NCBI RefSeq assembly: GCF_003205205.1
Contig: NZ_QJRL01000008.1
Location: forward strand, 62,001-126,000
Origin: Pseudomonas sp. LB-090624
Lineage (GTDB): Bacteria; Pseudomonadota; Gammaproteobacteria; Pseudomonadales; Pseudomonadaceae
Reading direction: 5' to 3'
DNA: 64,000 nt
The notes below the pieces were generated by a model, which saw nothing but the letters and a program-made list of their open reading frames with translations, was not told the DNA's origin and made no database searches. This document shows positions 28,351 through 39,551 of this stretch, piece after piece; position 1 is the stretch's first letter; each line of letters begins with the position of its first letter. Position numbers and translations under genes: made by a program.

Positions 28351-29319
28351 TCAGCCGCCAATCACCTTCATGATCGTCACGCCGCCGGAAAACGCCAGGT
28401 CCTGCTTGTCTGCCAGCGCCTTGACCAACAACCGTTGCAAGGCCGGCAGCGCCTGGTGGCGCGGTTTTTCCAGCAGGTCGCCAATGAAGTGGCGATTGCC
28501 AGACGACAAGCAACCATGCAGCCAGCCCGTTGACGACAACCGTAACCGCGAACAGGTACGGCAAAACGGCACGCTTTCGTTGGCAATGATGCCGAAGTGG
28601 CCCTGGCCTGGGATGTGATAGCGCATGGCGGTAGCGTCCAGTGGAGCGTCCACTTGTGTGTACGCATGCTTGCCGCCAATCAGCGCCAGCAGCTGGTCGA
28701 GGCCGACAAATTGCTGTACGAAGGCATTGTGGTCACGGGCCAGGTGGCCCATGCGCATCAGTTCGATGAAGCGCAGTTCGAAGCCACGCCCCAGGCAGTA
28801 ATCCAGCAGCGGCAGCACCTGGTCGAGGTTGTGTCCACGCATGGGCACCATATTCACCTTGACTCGCATGCCCAGAGCGCTAGCGCGCTCCATTCCGTCC
28901 AACACGCTGGCCAGGTCGCCGCCCCGAGCGATTTGACGGAAAGCCAGCGGGTCAAGGGTGTCGAGGGAAACATTCAGCCGGCGAATTCCAGCCGCCTGCA
29001 GTTGCGGCAACTTGCGAGTCAGTAGCTGGCCATTGGTGGTCAGGGAAATGCCGTCGAGGTCGAGTTTGGCCACGGCAACCAGAAAGGCATCCAGGCGTGG
29101 GCTGACCAACGGCTCACCACCAGTGATGCGCAGGCGCTCGATGCCCGCTGCTTCGATCAGGTAGGCCACGCCACGGGCCAGTGCATCCGCCGACAGTTCA
29201 TCCTGCGCTGCCACCAGGCGCTTGCCGTCAGGTACGCAGTAGGTGCAAGCGTAGTTGCAGGCAGCCGTCAGGCTGACGCGCAGGTTGCGAAATCGCCTGC
29301 CTTGACGATCGACGATCAT
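28351..29319 (-). CDS. moaA: GTP 3',8-cyclase (molybdenum cofactor synthesis)
   Basis: 322 aa from MIVDRQGRRFRNLRVSLTAACNYACTYC. A GGAG 6 nt before this ATG supports it; starts 15 or 5 codons upstream lack a good site. Radical-SAM enzyme: first 4Fe-4S cluster ligands Cys21, Cys25, Cys28 and the SAM-binding ITGGEPLVSP. The second cluster ligands are in FCRTCSRLRLSSTGWLHGCL. The C-terminal GG required for activity is present (MKVIGG). Makes the first intermediate of molybdopterin from GTP. No other moa genes are nearby, so this is probably an isolated or second moaA. Confidence 0.93.
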   Translation of the reverse strand: MIVDRQGRRFRNLRVSLTAACNYACTYCVPDGKRLVAAQDELSADALARGVAYLIEAAGIERLRITGGEPLVSPRLDAFLVAVAKLDLDGISLTTNGQLLTRKLPQLQAAGIRRLNVSLDTLDPLAFRQIARGGDLASVLDGMERASALGMRVKVNMVPMRGHNLDQVLPLLDYCLGRGFELRFIELMRMGHLARDHNAFVQQFVGLDQLLALIGGKHAYTQVDAPLDATAMRYHIPGQGHFGIIANESVPFCRTCSRLRLSSTGWLHGCLSSGNRHFIGDLLEKPRHQALPALQRLLVKALADKQDLAFSGGVTIMKVIGG

Positions 29320-29411
29320 GGATGACTCCGGCATGGATGAAGGGGCCGGCAAAAGCTGACTCATAAATCAGGTTTTTGCAAGCCCCAAGCAATGCCGAGC
29401 TCAGGAATGTT

Positions 29412-30047
29412 TCAGTTCGACGGCTCCGGGTCGCGCTTGCGCTTGTTGCCCATGCGCACGCCGATGTCCATCAAGAACTGGAAGAAGCCTTCCTGGTCTT
29501 CCAGCACGTTGCTCCAGAACGGCGAGTGGTACAGGGCCACAGCGCCATGCACCAGCGCCCAGGCGGCACAGTAGTGGAAGTAAGGCGGCACGTCTTCAAG
29601 CTTGCCTTCGCTGATACGGCCCTTGATGAGCTGGGTCAACCGGTCGAAGTTCGAGGCGCGAATGCTGTGCAGTTGTTCGACCATTTCCGGTACCTGGTTG
29701 CCCTTGACGACCTTTTCTTCAAGGCGGTCGAACAGCCGGTAACGTTGAGGGTCGCGCATGCGGAACTCGAAGTAGGCACGCGACAGGGCTTCCTTGTCGC
29801 GGTCAACGTCGGCCGAGTGCAACAGCTCGTTCAGGTCGCGCTCGTAGTCGAGCATCAGGCGCAGGTAAATCTCCGCCTTGGACTTGAAGTGCTTGTAGAT
29901 CGTGCCTTTGCCGATGCCCACGGCGTCGGCGATCATCTCGACGGTGACGCTGTCTTCACCCTGTTCAAGAAACAGTTTTAGCGCGGTGTCGAGGATTTCC
30001 TGTTCGCGACGGCGAAACTCACGGACCTTACGAGGTTCTTTCTGCAT
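29412..30047 (-). CDS. TetR-family transcriptional regulator
   Basis: 211 aa from MQKEPRKVREFRRREQEIL. TetR helix-turn-helix at about 15-62 (ILDTALKLFLEQGEDSVTVEMIADAVGIGKGTIYKHFKSKAEIY), then a helical effector domain of unknown ligand. No strong ribosome-binding site precedes this ATG, so the start is uncertain; a longer form would run into the sRNA promoter region. Position matches the P. aeruginosa PA2957 regulator, next to the RgsA small RNA and tatD. Confidence 0.85.
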   Translation of the reverse strand: MQKEPRKVREFRRREQEILDTALKLFLEQGEDSVTVEMIADAVGIGKGTIYKHFKSKAEIYLRLMLDYERDLNELLHSADVDRDKEALSRAYFEFRMRDPQRYRLFDRLEEKVVKGNQVPEMVEQLHSIRASNFDRLTQLIKGRISEGKLEDVPPYFHYCAAWALVHGAVALYHSPFWSNVLEDQEGFFQFLMDIGVRMGNKRKRDPEPSN

Positions 30048-30233
30048 GGGAAGGACTGGATGACAATCGAAGCGGTTTATTATGCCTAACTTGCGGGAAA
30101 TTGCACGGATCATCCAAGCATGTCTGTGTTTCACGATGCTTACGGCCATGCGCTGCGGGAGGAATGGGACGTCGACGTATTCCAAATCTGTTTAAAAAAC
30201 GACCAACAGGCACTGGCACTGCGCCAAAGCTGA

Positions 30234-30242
30234 CCAATACTT
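30234..30242 (+). promoter_or_regulatory. Stationary-phase-type -10 of the sRNA
   Basis: CCAATACTT, resembling the CTATACT -10 preferred by RpoS, with no good -35 hexamer. It would start the RNA near 30248. Confidence 0.45.
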
Positions 30243-30247
30243 GAAGT

Positions 30248-30368
30248 GTTGGCGCGGCGCATCCCCCCCAAGTGGCGCGCCGATAAAGGTGCTCAGGGAC
30301 CGCGTACCTTTGTTTTACTCCTAATGGTCTTAACCCGGATTCCCCCCCCAGAACCCGGGTTTTTTTTT
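30248..30368 (+). ncRNA. rgsA: Probable RgsA (P16) small RNA
   Basis: About 120 nt on the plus strand between a minus-strand TetR gene and minus-strand tatD, where P. aeruginosa carries RgsA. No plus-strand coding gene can account for the strong terminator at its end. It contains an internal hairpin GGCGCG...CGCGCC around a C-rich loop and ends with AACCCGG/CCGGGTT plus nine T residues. RgsA is an Hfq-bound RNA linked to RpoS and oxidative stress. The assignment rests on synteny, length and terminator, not on an alignment. Confidence 0.65.
30331..30368 (+). terminator. Terminator of the small RNA
   Basis: Stem AACCCGG/CCGGGTT with a C-rich loop followed by nine T residues on the plus strand. 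Confidence 0.85.
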
Positions 30369-30376
30369 GCCGAGAA

Positions 30377-31159
30377 TCAGGCCACCCGCGCCAACGGGAA
30401 CAACCGCTTGAAGTTGGCAGTGGTCTGCTCGGCCAGCTGCTCATAACTGGCCCCCCGCAACGAAGCCACATACTCCGCCACTTCCCGCACATACTGCGGC
30501 AAATTCGGCTTGCCACGGTACGGAATGGGTGCCAGATACGGCGAATCGGTCTCTACCAGCAAGCGATCGACCGGCACCTGCCGTGCCACTTCGCGCAGGG
30601 CATCGGCATTGCGGAAGGTAACGATGCCCGACAGCGAAATGTAATACCCCAGGTCCAGCGCCGCCTTGGCCATGTCCCAGTCTTCGGTAAAGCAGTGCAA
30701 GACGCCCGCTTGCGGCAGGTTCGCCTCACGCAGCAGCGCCAGGGTATCGGCACGTGCCGCCCGGGTATGCACGATCACCGGCTTGCCGGTCTGCCGCGAG
30801 GCCTCCAGGTGCAAGCGGAACGAAGCCTGCTGCAACGCTGCCGCCTCCGGCTCGTAATGGTAATCCAAGCCGGTCTCGCCAATCGCCACCACATGCGGAT
30901 GGGCCAGCTCGCGCAGCAGCCATTCCAGCGCCGGGGTCTCGCCCGGGGCCAGGTCTAGCGGGTGCACACCCACCGAGCAGTCGACGTCAGCGTACTGCTC
31001 GCTCAGCGCCTTCACCGCGCCGGCGTTCTCGGCACTGACGCCAATGCAAAGGAAATGCCCTACCCCACGGTCACGCGCCGCCTGCAGGGCAGCGTCGAGC
31101 GAGCCCTGGTGGGCACTGAGGTCTAGGCGATCGAGGTGGCAATGAGAATCTACGAGCAT
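30377..31159 (-). CDS. TatD-family metal-dependent hydrolase/DNase
   Basis: 260 aa from MLVDSHCHLDRLDL. TIM-barrel amidohydrolase: HxH metal ligands in DSHCHLD, Glu in IGETGLDYHYE, His in PVIVHTRAARAD and LHCFTE, and the Asp in LVETDSPYLAP. Members are DNases or deoxyribonuclease-like quality-control enzymes; substrate uncertain. In P. aeruginosa the pilZ gene separates holB from this gene, but here it starts 31 nt after the holB stop. Confidence 0.92.
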   Translation of the reverse strand: MLVDSHCHLDRLDLSAHQGSLDAALQAARDRGVGHFLCIGVSAENAGAVKALSEQYADVDCSVGVHPLDLAPGETPALEWLLRELAHPHVVAIGETGLDYHYEPEAAALQQASFRLHLEASRQTGKPVIVHTRAARADTLALLREANLPQAGVLHCFTEDWDMAKAALDLGYYISLSGIVTFRNADALREVARQVPVDRLLVETDSPYLAPIPYRGKPNLPQYVREVAEYVASLRGASYEQLAEQTTANFKRLFPLARVA

Positions 31160-31190
31160 GGGATAACAGCACACATGAAAAAAGTAAAAA

Positions 31191-32811
<1,621 letters not shown>

Positions 32812-34023
32812 TTAATGTTGTTCGTCAGGCGATGGCCGCTCGGCCGCTTGCGCACCGCCGGCAGGGGCATCCTGCACGGGCGGCTCGTCGGGCGCTGGCT
32901 GCGCAGCCGGCTGATCCACCTCAGGTGCTTCGGGCGGCGCAGCCTCATCACTCCCTGGCTGCGACTCAGGCTGCGGCGCTGACGGCGACTGCGGTGCAGG
33001 GCTGGAGCGGTAGTCCGAGCGGCGCTTGAGCTGGAACTCGCGCACCGCCGAGTTATGGTCGTCAAGGTCGTCGGAGAACACATGGCTGCCGTCGCCACGG
33101 GCGACGAAGTACAGGCTGGTACCTTCTGACGGGTTGAGCGCCGCGTGAATCGCCTCACGGCCGACCATAGCGATTGGCGTGGGCGGCAGACCGGTCATGG
33201 TGTAGGTATTGTAGGGCGTTGGCTCGCGCAGGTCGGCGCGGGTGATCTTGCCGTTGTAGCGCTCACCCATGCCGTAGATCACCGTCGGGTCGGTTTGCAG
33301 CATCATGCCCAGGCGCATTCGCCGCACGAATACGCCGGCTATCTGCCCGCGTTCCTGTGGAATGCCGGTTTCCTTCTCTACCAGCGAAGCCATGATCAGT
33401 GCCTGGTACGGGTCGCGATACGGCAGGTCGGTGGTGCGCTCGGCCCACTCCTTGGCCAGCACTTCGTCCAGGCGCATGTAGGCCTGCTGCAATAGCTCGA
33501 CGTCGCTCATGCCGCGCACGAAGCGGTAGGTATCAGGGAAGAAACGGCCTTCGGGGAACACGCCGGTATGGCCAAGCTTGTCCATGACCTCGGCGTCGGA
33601 CAGACCGTCCAGGGTATGCCTGATTTTTTCATGCTTGGCCACGGCCGAGCGGACCTGGCGGAAGGTCCAGCCTTCGACCAGGGTCAGGTTGTATTGCACC
33701 ACGTCGCCGCGGCGCCAGGCGTCGAACAGCTGCTCGACGGTCATGCCGGGGGTAATGCGGTATTCGCCGGTATGCAAGGGGGTGCCGGCCATGTTGAAGC
33801 GCCAGTAAAGGCGCAACCAGACAGCGTCGTCGAGCAGCCCTTCCGTTTGCATGCGGTAGAACATGCGGTTGGGGGTGGTGCCATTGGGCACGTCCAGCAG
33901 GCGTTCCTGCGTCACGTGCAAAGGCTGCTCCAGGACCGAGTTGACCTTCCAGGCCGACCAGCCAAGCGCCAGGCCTGCAAGGATCAGCCCCATTTCCAGC
34001 AGCAGCAGGAATTTACGTCTCAC
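32812..34023 (-). CDS. mltG: Endolytic murein transglycosylase (YceG)
   Basis: 403 aa from GTG (MRRKFLLLLEMGL), 4 nt after the pabC stop; an in-frame TTG ten codons upstream would overlap pabC. One N-terminal membrane span (about 4-23), then a periplasmic YceG domain with the catalytic Glu in ASLVEKETGIPQERGQIAGVF and conserved LQTDPTVIYGMG and NPSEGTSLYFVARGDGSHVFS. The last 50 residues are a Pro/Gln/Glu/Ala-rich tail of low complexity, probably disordered. Cuts nascent glycan strands and so sets their length. Confidence 0.93.
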   Translation of the reverse strand: MRRKFLLLLEMGLILAGLALGWSAWKVNSVLEQPLHVTQERLLDVPNGTTPNRMFYRMQTEGLLDDAVWLRLYWRFNMAGTPLHTGEYRITPGMTVEQLFDAWRRGDVVQYNLTLVEGWTFRQVRSAVAKHEKIRHTLDGLSDAEVMDKLGHTGVFPEGRFFPDTYRFVRGMSDVELLQQAYMRLDEVLAKEWAERTTDLPYRDPYQALIMASLVEKETGIPQERGQIAGVFVRRMRLGMMLQTDPTVIYGMGERYNGKITRADLREPTPYNTYTMTGLPPTPIAMVGREAIHAALNPSEGTSLYFVARGDGSHVFSDDLDDHNSAVREFQLKRRSDYRSSPAPQSPSAPQPESQPGSDEAAPPEAPEVDQPAAQPAPDEPPVQDAPAGGAQAAERPSPDEQH

Positions 34024-34027
34024 GAAT

Positions 34028-34843
34028 TCAGGTTTCCAGTAACGTACGGGCAATGGCCTGCAGTTGACGGGTGAGCGGGCCCGGCGACCAGTTTAGCGCG
34101 GCTACGCCACGCACGGGCCAAATGCCGTAAACGCTATTGCAAACAAATACTTCATCTGCTTGCTCCAGCGCGTCGAACGGCAGGTCGCAGACCTGCACAG
34201 GAATGCCCAGCAGCGCGGCTTGCTGTAGCAACGCAGCGCGCATCACCCCGGCCACGCCACAGCGGCTGAGGTCGGCGGTGAGCAGCAGGCCATCGCGCAC
34301 AAGAAACAGATTGCTGTACACCCCTTCGATCAACCTGCCCTGCCCGTCACGCATCAGGCCTTCGGCATGTTCGCTGTCCTGCCATTCGGCACGGGCCAGC
34401 ACCTGCTCCAGGCGGTTGAGGTGTTTGAGGCCGGCCAGCAGCGGTTGTTCCCCAAGCCGGGTCTGGCAAGGGAACAAGCGCACGCCGTGCTCGGCATGCT
34501 CGACAGGATAGCTGGGTATTGGGCTGCCTTGGAGGATTCGCCGCGGTGCGACACCAGCAACCGGCGCATAGCCACGCTGGCTGTCGCCACGGGTGAGGAT
34601 GAGTTTGGCCACGCCATCACCGAGCTGGCTGGCAAAGCGCAGCAGCTCGTCGCGCACCAACCCCAGGTCGGCGCTGATCGCCAGGCGCTGACAGCCCAGC
34701 GCCAGGCGTGCGAGGTGGCCGTCCAGCAGGCTAGGCCGGCCGCCGCGCACGGCGATGGTTTCAAACAGGCCATCGCCGTAGGCCAGGCCGCGGTTCTGCA
34801 GGTTGACTGCAGTCGCCGGCTGGCCATCGATCCAGCTGTGCAT
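34028..34843 (-). CDS. pabC: Aminodeoxychorismate lyase
   Basis: 271 aa from [29 protein letters not shown]. Class IV (fold IV) PLP enzyme that releases p-aminobenzoate from 4-amino-4-deoxychorismate for folate synthesis. Seen: RGLAYGDGLFETI at the N terminus, the PLP Lys in LAGLKHLNRLEQVLA, and EGVYSNLFLVRDGLL. Its ATG shares one base with the fabF stop codon (TGATG), so translation is coupled. Confidence 0.94.
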   Translation of the reverse strand: MHSWIDGQPATAVNLQNRGLAYGDGLFETIAVRGGRPSLLDGHLARLALGCQRLAISADLGLVRDELLRFASQLGDGVAKLILTRGDSQRGYAPVAGVAPRRILQGSPIPSYPVEHAEHGVRLFPCQTRLGEQPLLAGLKHLNRLEQVLARAEWQDSEHAEGLMRDGQGRLIEGVYSNLFLVRDGLLLTADLSRCGVAGVMRAALLQQAALLGIPVQVCDLPFDALEQADEVFVCNSVYGIWPVRGVAALNWSPGPLTRQLQAIARTLLET

Positions 34844-36087
34844 CAACCGGCGAACCGGCGGAACACCAGCGAGCCGTTGGTGCCGCCAAAGCCGAACGAG
34901 TTGGACAACACCACGTCGATCGGCATGCTGCGCGCCTGGTGCGGCACGAAGTCGAGGTCGCAACCTTCGTCCGGCTCATCCAGGTTGATGGTCGGTGGTG
35001 CCATCTGGCTGTTGATCGCCAGCACGCTGAAGATTGCTTCCACCGCGCCAGCGGCACCCAGCAGGTGGCCAGTCATCGATTTGGTCGAGCTGACCGCCAG
35101 CTTGTAGGCATGTTCGCCGAACACACGCTTGATCGCTGCCACTTCGGCCACGTCACCCGCAGGTGTCGAAGTACCGTGGGCATTGATGTAGCTGACCTCT
35201 TCTGGCTGGATGCCGGCATCGCGCAGGGCATTGGCCATGCAGCGGGCAGCACCTTCACCGGTCTCGGGTGGCGAGGTCATGTGGTAGGCGTCACCGCTCA
35301 TGCCAAAGCCGACCAGCTCGGCGTAGATGGTCGCACCGCGCGCCTTGGCATGTTCCAGCTCTTCAAGCACCAGCGCACCGGCACCGTCCGACAACACGAA
35401 GCCGTCACGGCCTTTGTCCCACGGGCGGCTGGCACGGGCCGGCTCATCGTTGCGGGTCGACAGCGCACGCGAGGCACCGAAGCCGCCCATGCCCAGGCCG
35501 CAAGCGGCCATTTCGGCGCCACCAGCGATCATCACGTCAGCTTCACCGTAGGCGATATTGCGCGCGGCCATGCCGATGCAATGGGTGCCGGTGGTGCAGG
35601 CGGTGGCGATGGCGTAGTTCGGCCCCTGCAGGCCCAGGTGGATCGACAGGAAACCGGAGATCATGTTGATGATCGAGCCCGGCACGAAGAACGGCGAAAT
35701 ACGGCGCGGCCCCGAATCGTGCAAGGTGCGGCTGGTTTCTTCGATGTTGGTCAGGCCGCCGATACCCGAGCCCATGGCCACGCCAATGCGCTCGCGGTTG
35801 GCATCGGTGACTTCCAGGCCGGCATTGCGCACCGCCTGGAAACCAGCGGCCAGGCCGTACTGGATGAACAGGTCGAGCTTGCGGGCCTCCTTGGCCGACA
35901 GGTACTGCTCAACCTCGAAGCCTTTCACCGAGCCGCCAAAACGGGTGGAGTAGGCAGACAGGTCCGTGTGTTCGATCGGACCAATGCCACTGCGGCCAGC
36001 CAGAATGCCCTGCCATGTGCTCGGTACATCGGTACCCAGTGGCGACAGCATACCCATACCGGTGACCACGACGCGTCTACGCGACAC
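34843..36087 (-). CDS. fabF: 3-oxoacyl-ACP synthase II
   Basis: 414 aa from GTG ([14 protein letters not shown]), with AAAGGAG 7 nt upstream. Elongating condensing enzyme: Cys nucleophile near 164 in [14 protein letters not shown], His residues in [11 protein letters not shown] and [12 protein letters not shown], and the FGFGGTN glycine loop. Separated from acpP by about 190 nt including an attenuator-like hairpin. Confidence 0.97.
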   Translation of the reverse strand: MSRRRVVVTGMGMLSPLGTDVPSTWQGILAGRSGIGPIEHTDLSAYSTRFGGSVKGFEVEQYLSAKEARKLDLFIQYGLAAGFQAVRNAGLEVTDANRERIGVAMGSGIGGLTNIEETSRTLHDSGPRRISPFFVPGSIINMISGFLSIHLGLQGPNYAIATACTTGTHCIGMAARNIAYGEADVMIAGGAEMAACGLGMGGFGASRALSTRNDEPARASRPWDKGRDGFVLSDGAGALVLEELEHAKARGATIYAELVGFGMSGDAYHMTSPPETGEGAARCMANALRDAGIQPEEVSYINAHGTSTPAGDVAEVAAIKRVFGEHAYKLAVSSTKSMTGHLLGAAGAVEAIFSVLAINSQMAPPTINLDEPDEGCDLDFVPHQARSMPIDVVLSNSFGFGGTNGSLVFRRFAG

Positions 36088-36210
36088 AGTACTCTCCTTT
36101 TCTAATGACAGAGTTTCTTGCCATTGCATTCAGCGCAACGGAATGAAATGGCAACAAGCTCTCGATGCCTGGGATCGAGCCCAAGAAAACCGCGACAGGA
36201 CGCTCGCAAA

Positions 36211-36245
36211 GAAAAAACCGCACGCCAGCAAAGGCAGTGCGGTTC
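36211..36245 (-). terminator. Terminator/attenuator between acpP and fabF
   Basis: Stem AACCGCAC/GTGCGGTT with further inner pairing, followed by six T residues on the minus strand, 31 nt after the acpP stop. Probably ends most acpP transcripts and lowers fabF expression relative to acpP. Confidence 0.8.
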
Positions 36246-36275
36246 TTCTCGACAAGAAGCGTCGACTACAACGTC

Positions 36276-36512
36276 TTAAGCCTGGTGGTTTTTGACGTAG
36301 TCGATAGCAGCTTGAACGGTAGTGATCTTCTCAGCTTCTTCGTCAGGGATTTCGGTCTCGAATTCCTCTTCCAGAGCCATCACCAGTTCAACGGTGTCAA
36401 GCGAATCGGCACCCAGGTCATCAACGAAGGACTTCTCAGTAGTCACTTCTTCTTCCTTGACGCCCAGTTGCTCGGCGACGATTTTCTTGACGCGTTCTTC
36501 GATGGTGCTCAT
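36276..36512 (-). CDS. acpP: Acyl carrier protein
   Basis: 78 aa, strongly acidic, with the 4'-phosphopantetheine Ser37 in [18 protein letters not shown]. Carries growing acyl chains for fatty acid and LPS precursors. It lies between fabG and fabF and is followed by its own terminator, which fits its need for high expression. GGAGT precedes the ATG. Confidence 0.98.
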   Translation of the reverse strand: MSTIEERVKKIVAEQLGVKEEEVTTEKSFVDDLGADSLDTVELVMALEEEFETEIPDEEAEKITTVQAAIDYVKNHQA

Positions 36513-36715
36513 ACCTAGTTCTCACTCCTAATGGATATATGTCAGGCAGCTGGCCGGTGGCTAATTTTATAGAAAGACGTTTGCTTTTCAAGCGAAACGC
36601 ACCTTCAGGCTAGTCACCACACCCGCTGCCTGGAATCTGGTTGCAGCTTTATAACGGATTTTAGGCTCGCAGTATGACTCTTTTTTTACGAAACCCGTCA
36701 CATTGAGTTGCAGTG

Positions 36716-37456
36716 TTACATGTACATCCCGCCGTTGACCGGCACGGTAGCGCCGGTCACGTAGGCTGCACCGTCGGACGCCAGGAACGAAACCACCTTG
36801 GCGATTTCGTCGGCCTGACCCAGGCGGCCCAGCGGAATCTGGGTCTGCAGGGCTTCGCGCTGTGCCTCTGGCAGTTCGCGCGTCATGTCGGTGTCGATAA
36901 AGCCCGGGGTCACCGAGTTGACGGTGATGCCACGCGAGCCCACTTCACGCGCCAGGGCGCGGCTGAAGCCTTCCAGGCCAGCCTTGGCGGCCGCGTAGTT
37001 GGCCTGGCCAGCGTTACCCATGGCGCCGACGACCGAGCCGATGCTGATGATACGACCCCAACGTGCCTTGGTCATGCCACGCAGCACGCCCTTGGACAGA
37101 CGGTAGAGGCTGTTCAGGTTGGTGTCGATGACGTCGAACCACTCGTCGTCTTTCATGCGCAGCATGAGGTTGTCGCGGGTGATGCCGGCGTTGTTGACCA
37201 GGATGGTCGGCGCACCGAACTGCTCGGCAATGGCCGCCAGTACCGCTTCAACGGATTCGGCGCTGGTCACGTTCAGTTCCATGCCGGTGCCGGTGATGCC
37301 GTGCTCTTTCAGGGTGGCAGCAATGCGCTCAGCGCCGGATGCCGACGTGGCTGTGCCGATCACGGTAGCGCCTTGGCGGCCCAGCTCGAGGGCGATGGCC
37401 TGGCCAATGCCACGGCTGGCGCCGGTCACCAGTGCAACTTTACCTTGCAGGCTCAT
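36716..37456 (-). CDS. fabG: 3-oxoacyl-ACP reductase
   Basis: 246 aa short-chain dehydrogenase. Reduces 3-oxoacyl-ACP with NADPH. TGASRGIGQAIAL nucleotide-binding loop, NNAGITRD, catalytic Ser in ISIGSVVGAMG, and Tyr/Lys in GQANYAAAKAGLEG. It ends with the typical VTGATVPVNGGMYM. A gap of about 200 nt without a gene separates it from acpP. Confidence 0.97.
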   Translation of the reverse strand: MSLQGKVALVTGASRGIGQAIALELGRQGATVIGTATSASGAERIAATLKEHGITGTGMELNVTSAESVEAVLAAIAEQFGAPTILVNNAGITRDNLMLRMKDDEWFDVIDTNLNSLYRLSKGVLRGMTKARWGRIISIGSVVGAMGNAGQANYAAAKAGLEGFSRALAREVGSRGITVNSVTPGFIDTDMTRELPEAQREALQTQIPLGRLGQADEIAKVVSFLASDGAAYVTGATVPVNGGMYM

Positions 37457-37471
37457 GCAAGCTTCTCCAAA

Positions 37472-38410
37472 TCAGGCCAGTGCCGCACGGGTGGCGGCAA
37501 CGGCGTCAGGGGTGTTGAGGTTGTAGGTGGTCACGCCTTCGGCGCAACGCTTGTTCAGGCCAGCCAGGACCTTGCCCGGACCGCACTCGACCAGGTTGAC
37601 CGCGCCATTCGCAGCCAGGGTCTGCACGCACTCCACCCAGCGCACCGGCTGGTACAGCTGTGCCAGCAGGTCATGCTTGAGGGCGTCGAGGTCGGCGGCA
37701 ACGGCGGCAGTGACGTTTTGCACCACCGGAATTTGCGGCGCTTTCCATTCGATGGCGTTGACCGATTCGGCAAAGCGCTCGGCGGCCGGCTTCATCAGGG
37801 CGCAGTGCGACGGCACGCTGACCGCCAGCGGCAGGGCGCGCTTGGCACCCTTGGCCTTGCACAGCTCCATGGCGCGATCTACCGCAGCCTTGTTACCGGC
37901 GATGACCACCTGGCCTGGCGAGTTGAAGTTGACGGCGCTGACCACTTGGTCTTCAGCCGCTTCGGCGCAGATTTCTACGACTACGGCGTCGTCCAGGCCA
38001 AGGATTGCAGCCATGGCACCGTGGCCTGCCGGCACGGCTTCCTGCATCAACTGACCACGGCGCTCGACCAGGCGAACGGCGTCTTTCAGGCTGATGCTGC
38101 CAGCGGCAACCAAAGCACTGTATTCGCCCAGGCTATGACCGGAAACGAAGGCTGGCGTAGCGCCGCCCTCCTCCAGCCACAGGCGCCACAGCGCGATGGA
38201 CGCGGTGAGGATGGCCGGCTGGGTCTTGTCGGTCTGGTTGAGTTGCTCTTCCGGGCCTTCCTGGATCAGCGTCCACAGGTCGTAACCGAGTGCCTCGGAA
38301 GCTTCCTTGAAGGTTTCGATGATCACTGGCTTCTCGGCGCCGAGCTCGGCGAGCATGCCCAGCGACTGGGAGCCTTGACCGGGAAAGACAAATGCGAGGG
38401 ATGCAGACAT
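37472..38410 (-). CDS. fabD: Malonyl-CoA:ACP transacylase
   Basis: 312 aa from MSASLAFVFPGQGSQSLGML. Nucleophile Ser93 in VSGHSLGEYSALVA and His in SVPSHCALMKPA; N-terminal FPGQGSQ. Moves malonyl groups to ACP. It starts 127 nt after the plsX stop codon and 15 nt before fabG; AAGGG precedes the ATG. Confidence 0.97.
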   Translation of the reverse strand: MSASLAFVFPGQGSQSLGMLAELGAEKPVIIETFKEASEALGYDLWTLIQEGPEEQLNQTDKTQPAILTASIALWRLWLEEGGATPAFVSGHSLGEYSALVAAGSISLKDAVRLVERRGQLMQEAVPAGHGAMAAILGLDDAVVVEICAEAAEDQVVSAVNFNSPGQVVIAGNKAAVDRAMELCKAKGAKRALPLAVSVPSHCALMKPAAERFAESVNAIEWKAPQIPVVQNVTAAVAADLDALKHDLLAQLYQPVRWVECVQTLAANGAVNLVECGPGKVLAGLNKRCAEGVTTYNLNTPDAVAATRAALA

Positions 38411-38537
38411 TGAACAAGCCCTTATGATCTTGTCGTCGGATAGTGTGCGCCAGGCGCGAAGCCAGACGCGGAATCTGAAAACTTGGATGGAAACACAGAC
38501 CAAGCGGTCACATTTAAGCACTTCATCGGGGAAAAGC

Positions 38538-39548
38538 CTAAGGCAACAGGTCTTCGAGGCGGCCATGCAGCCGCTGCGGCAGGTTTTCCTGGATCTCGAT
38601 CAACGCCCGCTGGATGGCACTCTGAAACCCCTGCACGCCCGCCGAGCCATGGCTCTTGATGACGATACCCTGCAGCCCCAGGAAGCTCGCACCATTATGC
38701 CGTGCTGGCGCCAGATCGGCCTGCAGACGCTTGAGCAGTGGCATGGCCATCGCCCCGGCGACGCGGGCAAAGGCACCGCCCTTGAACAGTTTTTCGATGC
38801 GCGCGCCGATCATCGTCGCCAGGCCTTCGCTGGATTTGAGCAGGATATTGCCGACAAAACCGTCACACACCACCACGTCCGCCTCTCCACGGTACAGGCC
38901 GTCCCCTTCGACGAAACCGACGTAGTTAAGGCCGCGGGCGTTCTGCAACAGCGTGGCAGCCAGCTTGACCTGCTGGTTACCCTTGATGTCCTCGGTGCCG
39001 ATATTCAACAGCGCCACGCGTGGTCGATGCACACCCAGCGCCTGGGCGGCCACCGAGCCCATGACAGCGAACTGGTAGAGATTTTCGGCACTGCAGTCGA
39101 CATTGGCCCCGAGGTCGAGCAACTGGCAATAACCAGCCTGGGTCGGAATGGCCGCCACCATGGCTGGCCGGTCAATGCCCGGCAGGGTCTTGAGCACGAA
39201 ACGCGACAGCGCCATCAGCGCCCCGGTGTTACCGGCACTGACGCAGGCCTGGGCCTTGCCGTCTCGCACCAACTCAAGGGCGATGCGCATCGACGAATCC
39301 GGTTTGCCGCGCAACGCCTGGGATGGCCGCTCGTCCATACCGACCACCTCACTGGCGGCGACAATCTGCAAGCGCGCGCGATCCGCAGCCGCAAGGCCGC
39401 TGACAAGATCTTCCAGGAGGGAGGGTTGACCGACGAGGGTCAGGTGCAGCGAGGGGGTAGCAGACAGGCAGGCAATGCTAGCCTGGACAATGCTGCGGGG
39501 ACCGAAGTCCCCGCCCATTGCGTCGATCGCGATGATCTGAGCGGACAA
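38538..39548 (-). CDS. plsX: Phosphate acyltransferase
   Basis: 336 aa from a TTG start ([17 protein letters not shown]), 3 nt after the rpmF stop. Makes acyl-phosphate from acyl-ACP for glycerolipid synthesis. Conserved [10 protein letters not shown] at the N terminus, [24 protein letters not shown] and [13 protein letters not shown]. Third gene of the yceD-rpmF-plsX unit common in gammaproteobacteria. Confidence 0.95.
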   Translation of the reverse strand: MSAQIIAIDAMGGDFGPRSIVQASIACLSATPSLHLTLVGQPSLLEDLVSGLAAADRARLQIVAASEVVGMDERPSQALRGKPDSSMRIALELVRDGKAQACVSAGNTGALMALSRFVLKTLPGIDRPAMVAAIPTQAGYCQLLDLGANVDCSAENLYQFAVMGSVAAQALGVHRPRVALLNIGTEDIKGNQQVKLAATLLQNARGLNYVGFVEGDGLYRGEADVVVCDGFVGNILLKSSEGLATMIGARIEKLFKGGAFARVAGAMAMPLLKRLQADLAPARHNGASFLGLQGIVIKSHGSAGVQGFQSAIQRALIEIQENLPQRLHGRLEDLLP

Positions 39549-39551
39549 GGA

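Noticed and set aside
36713..38413. Open frame of 566 codons opposite fabG and fabD
   Set aside because: Same reverse-frame artefact; both sense genes have full catalytic motifs.
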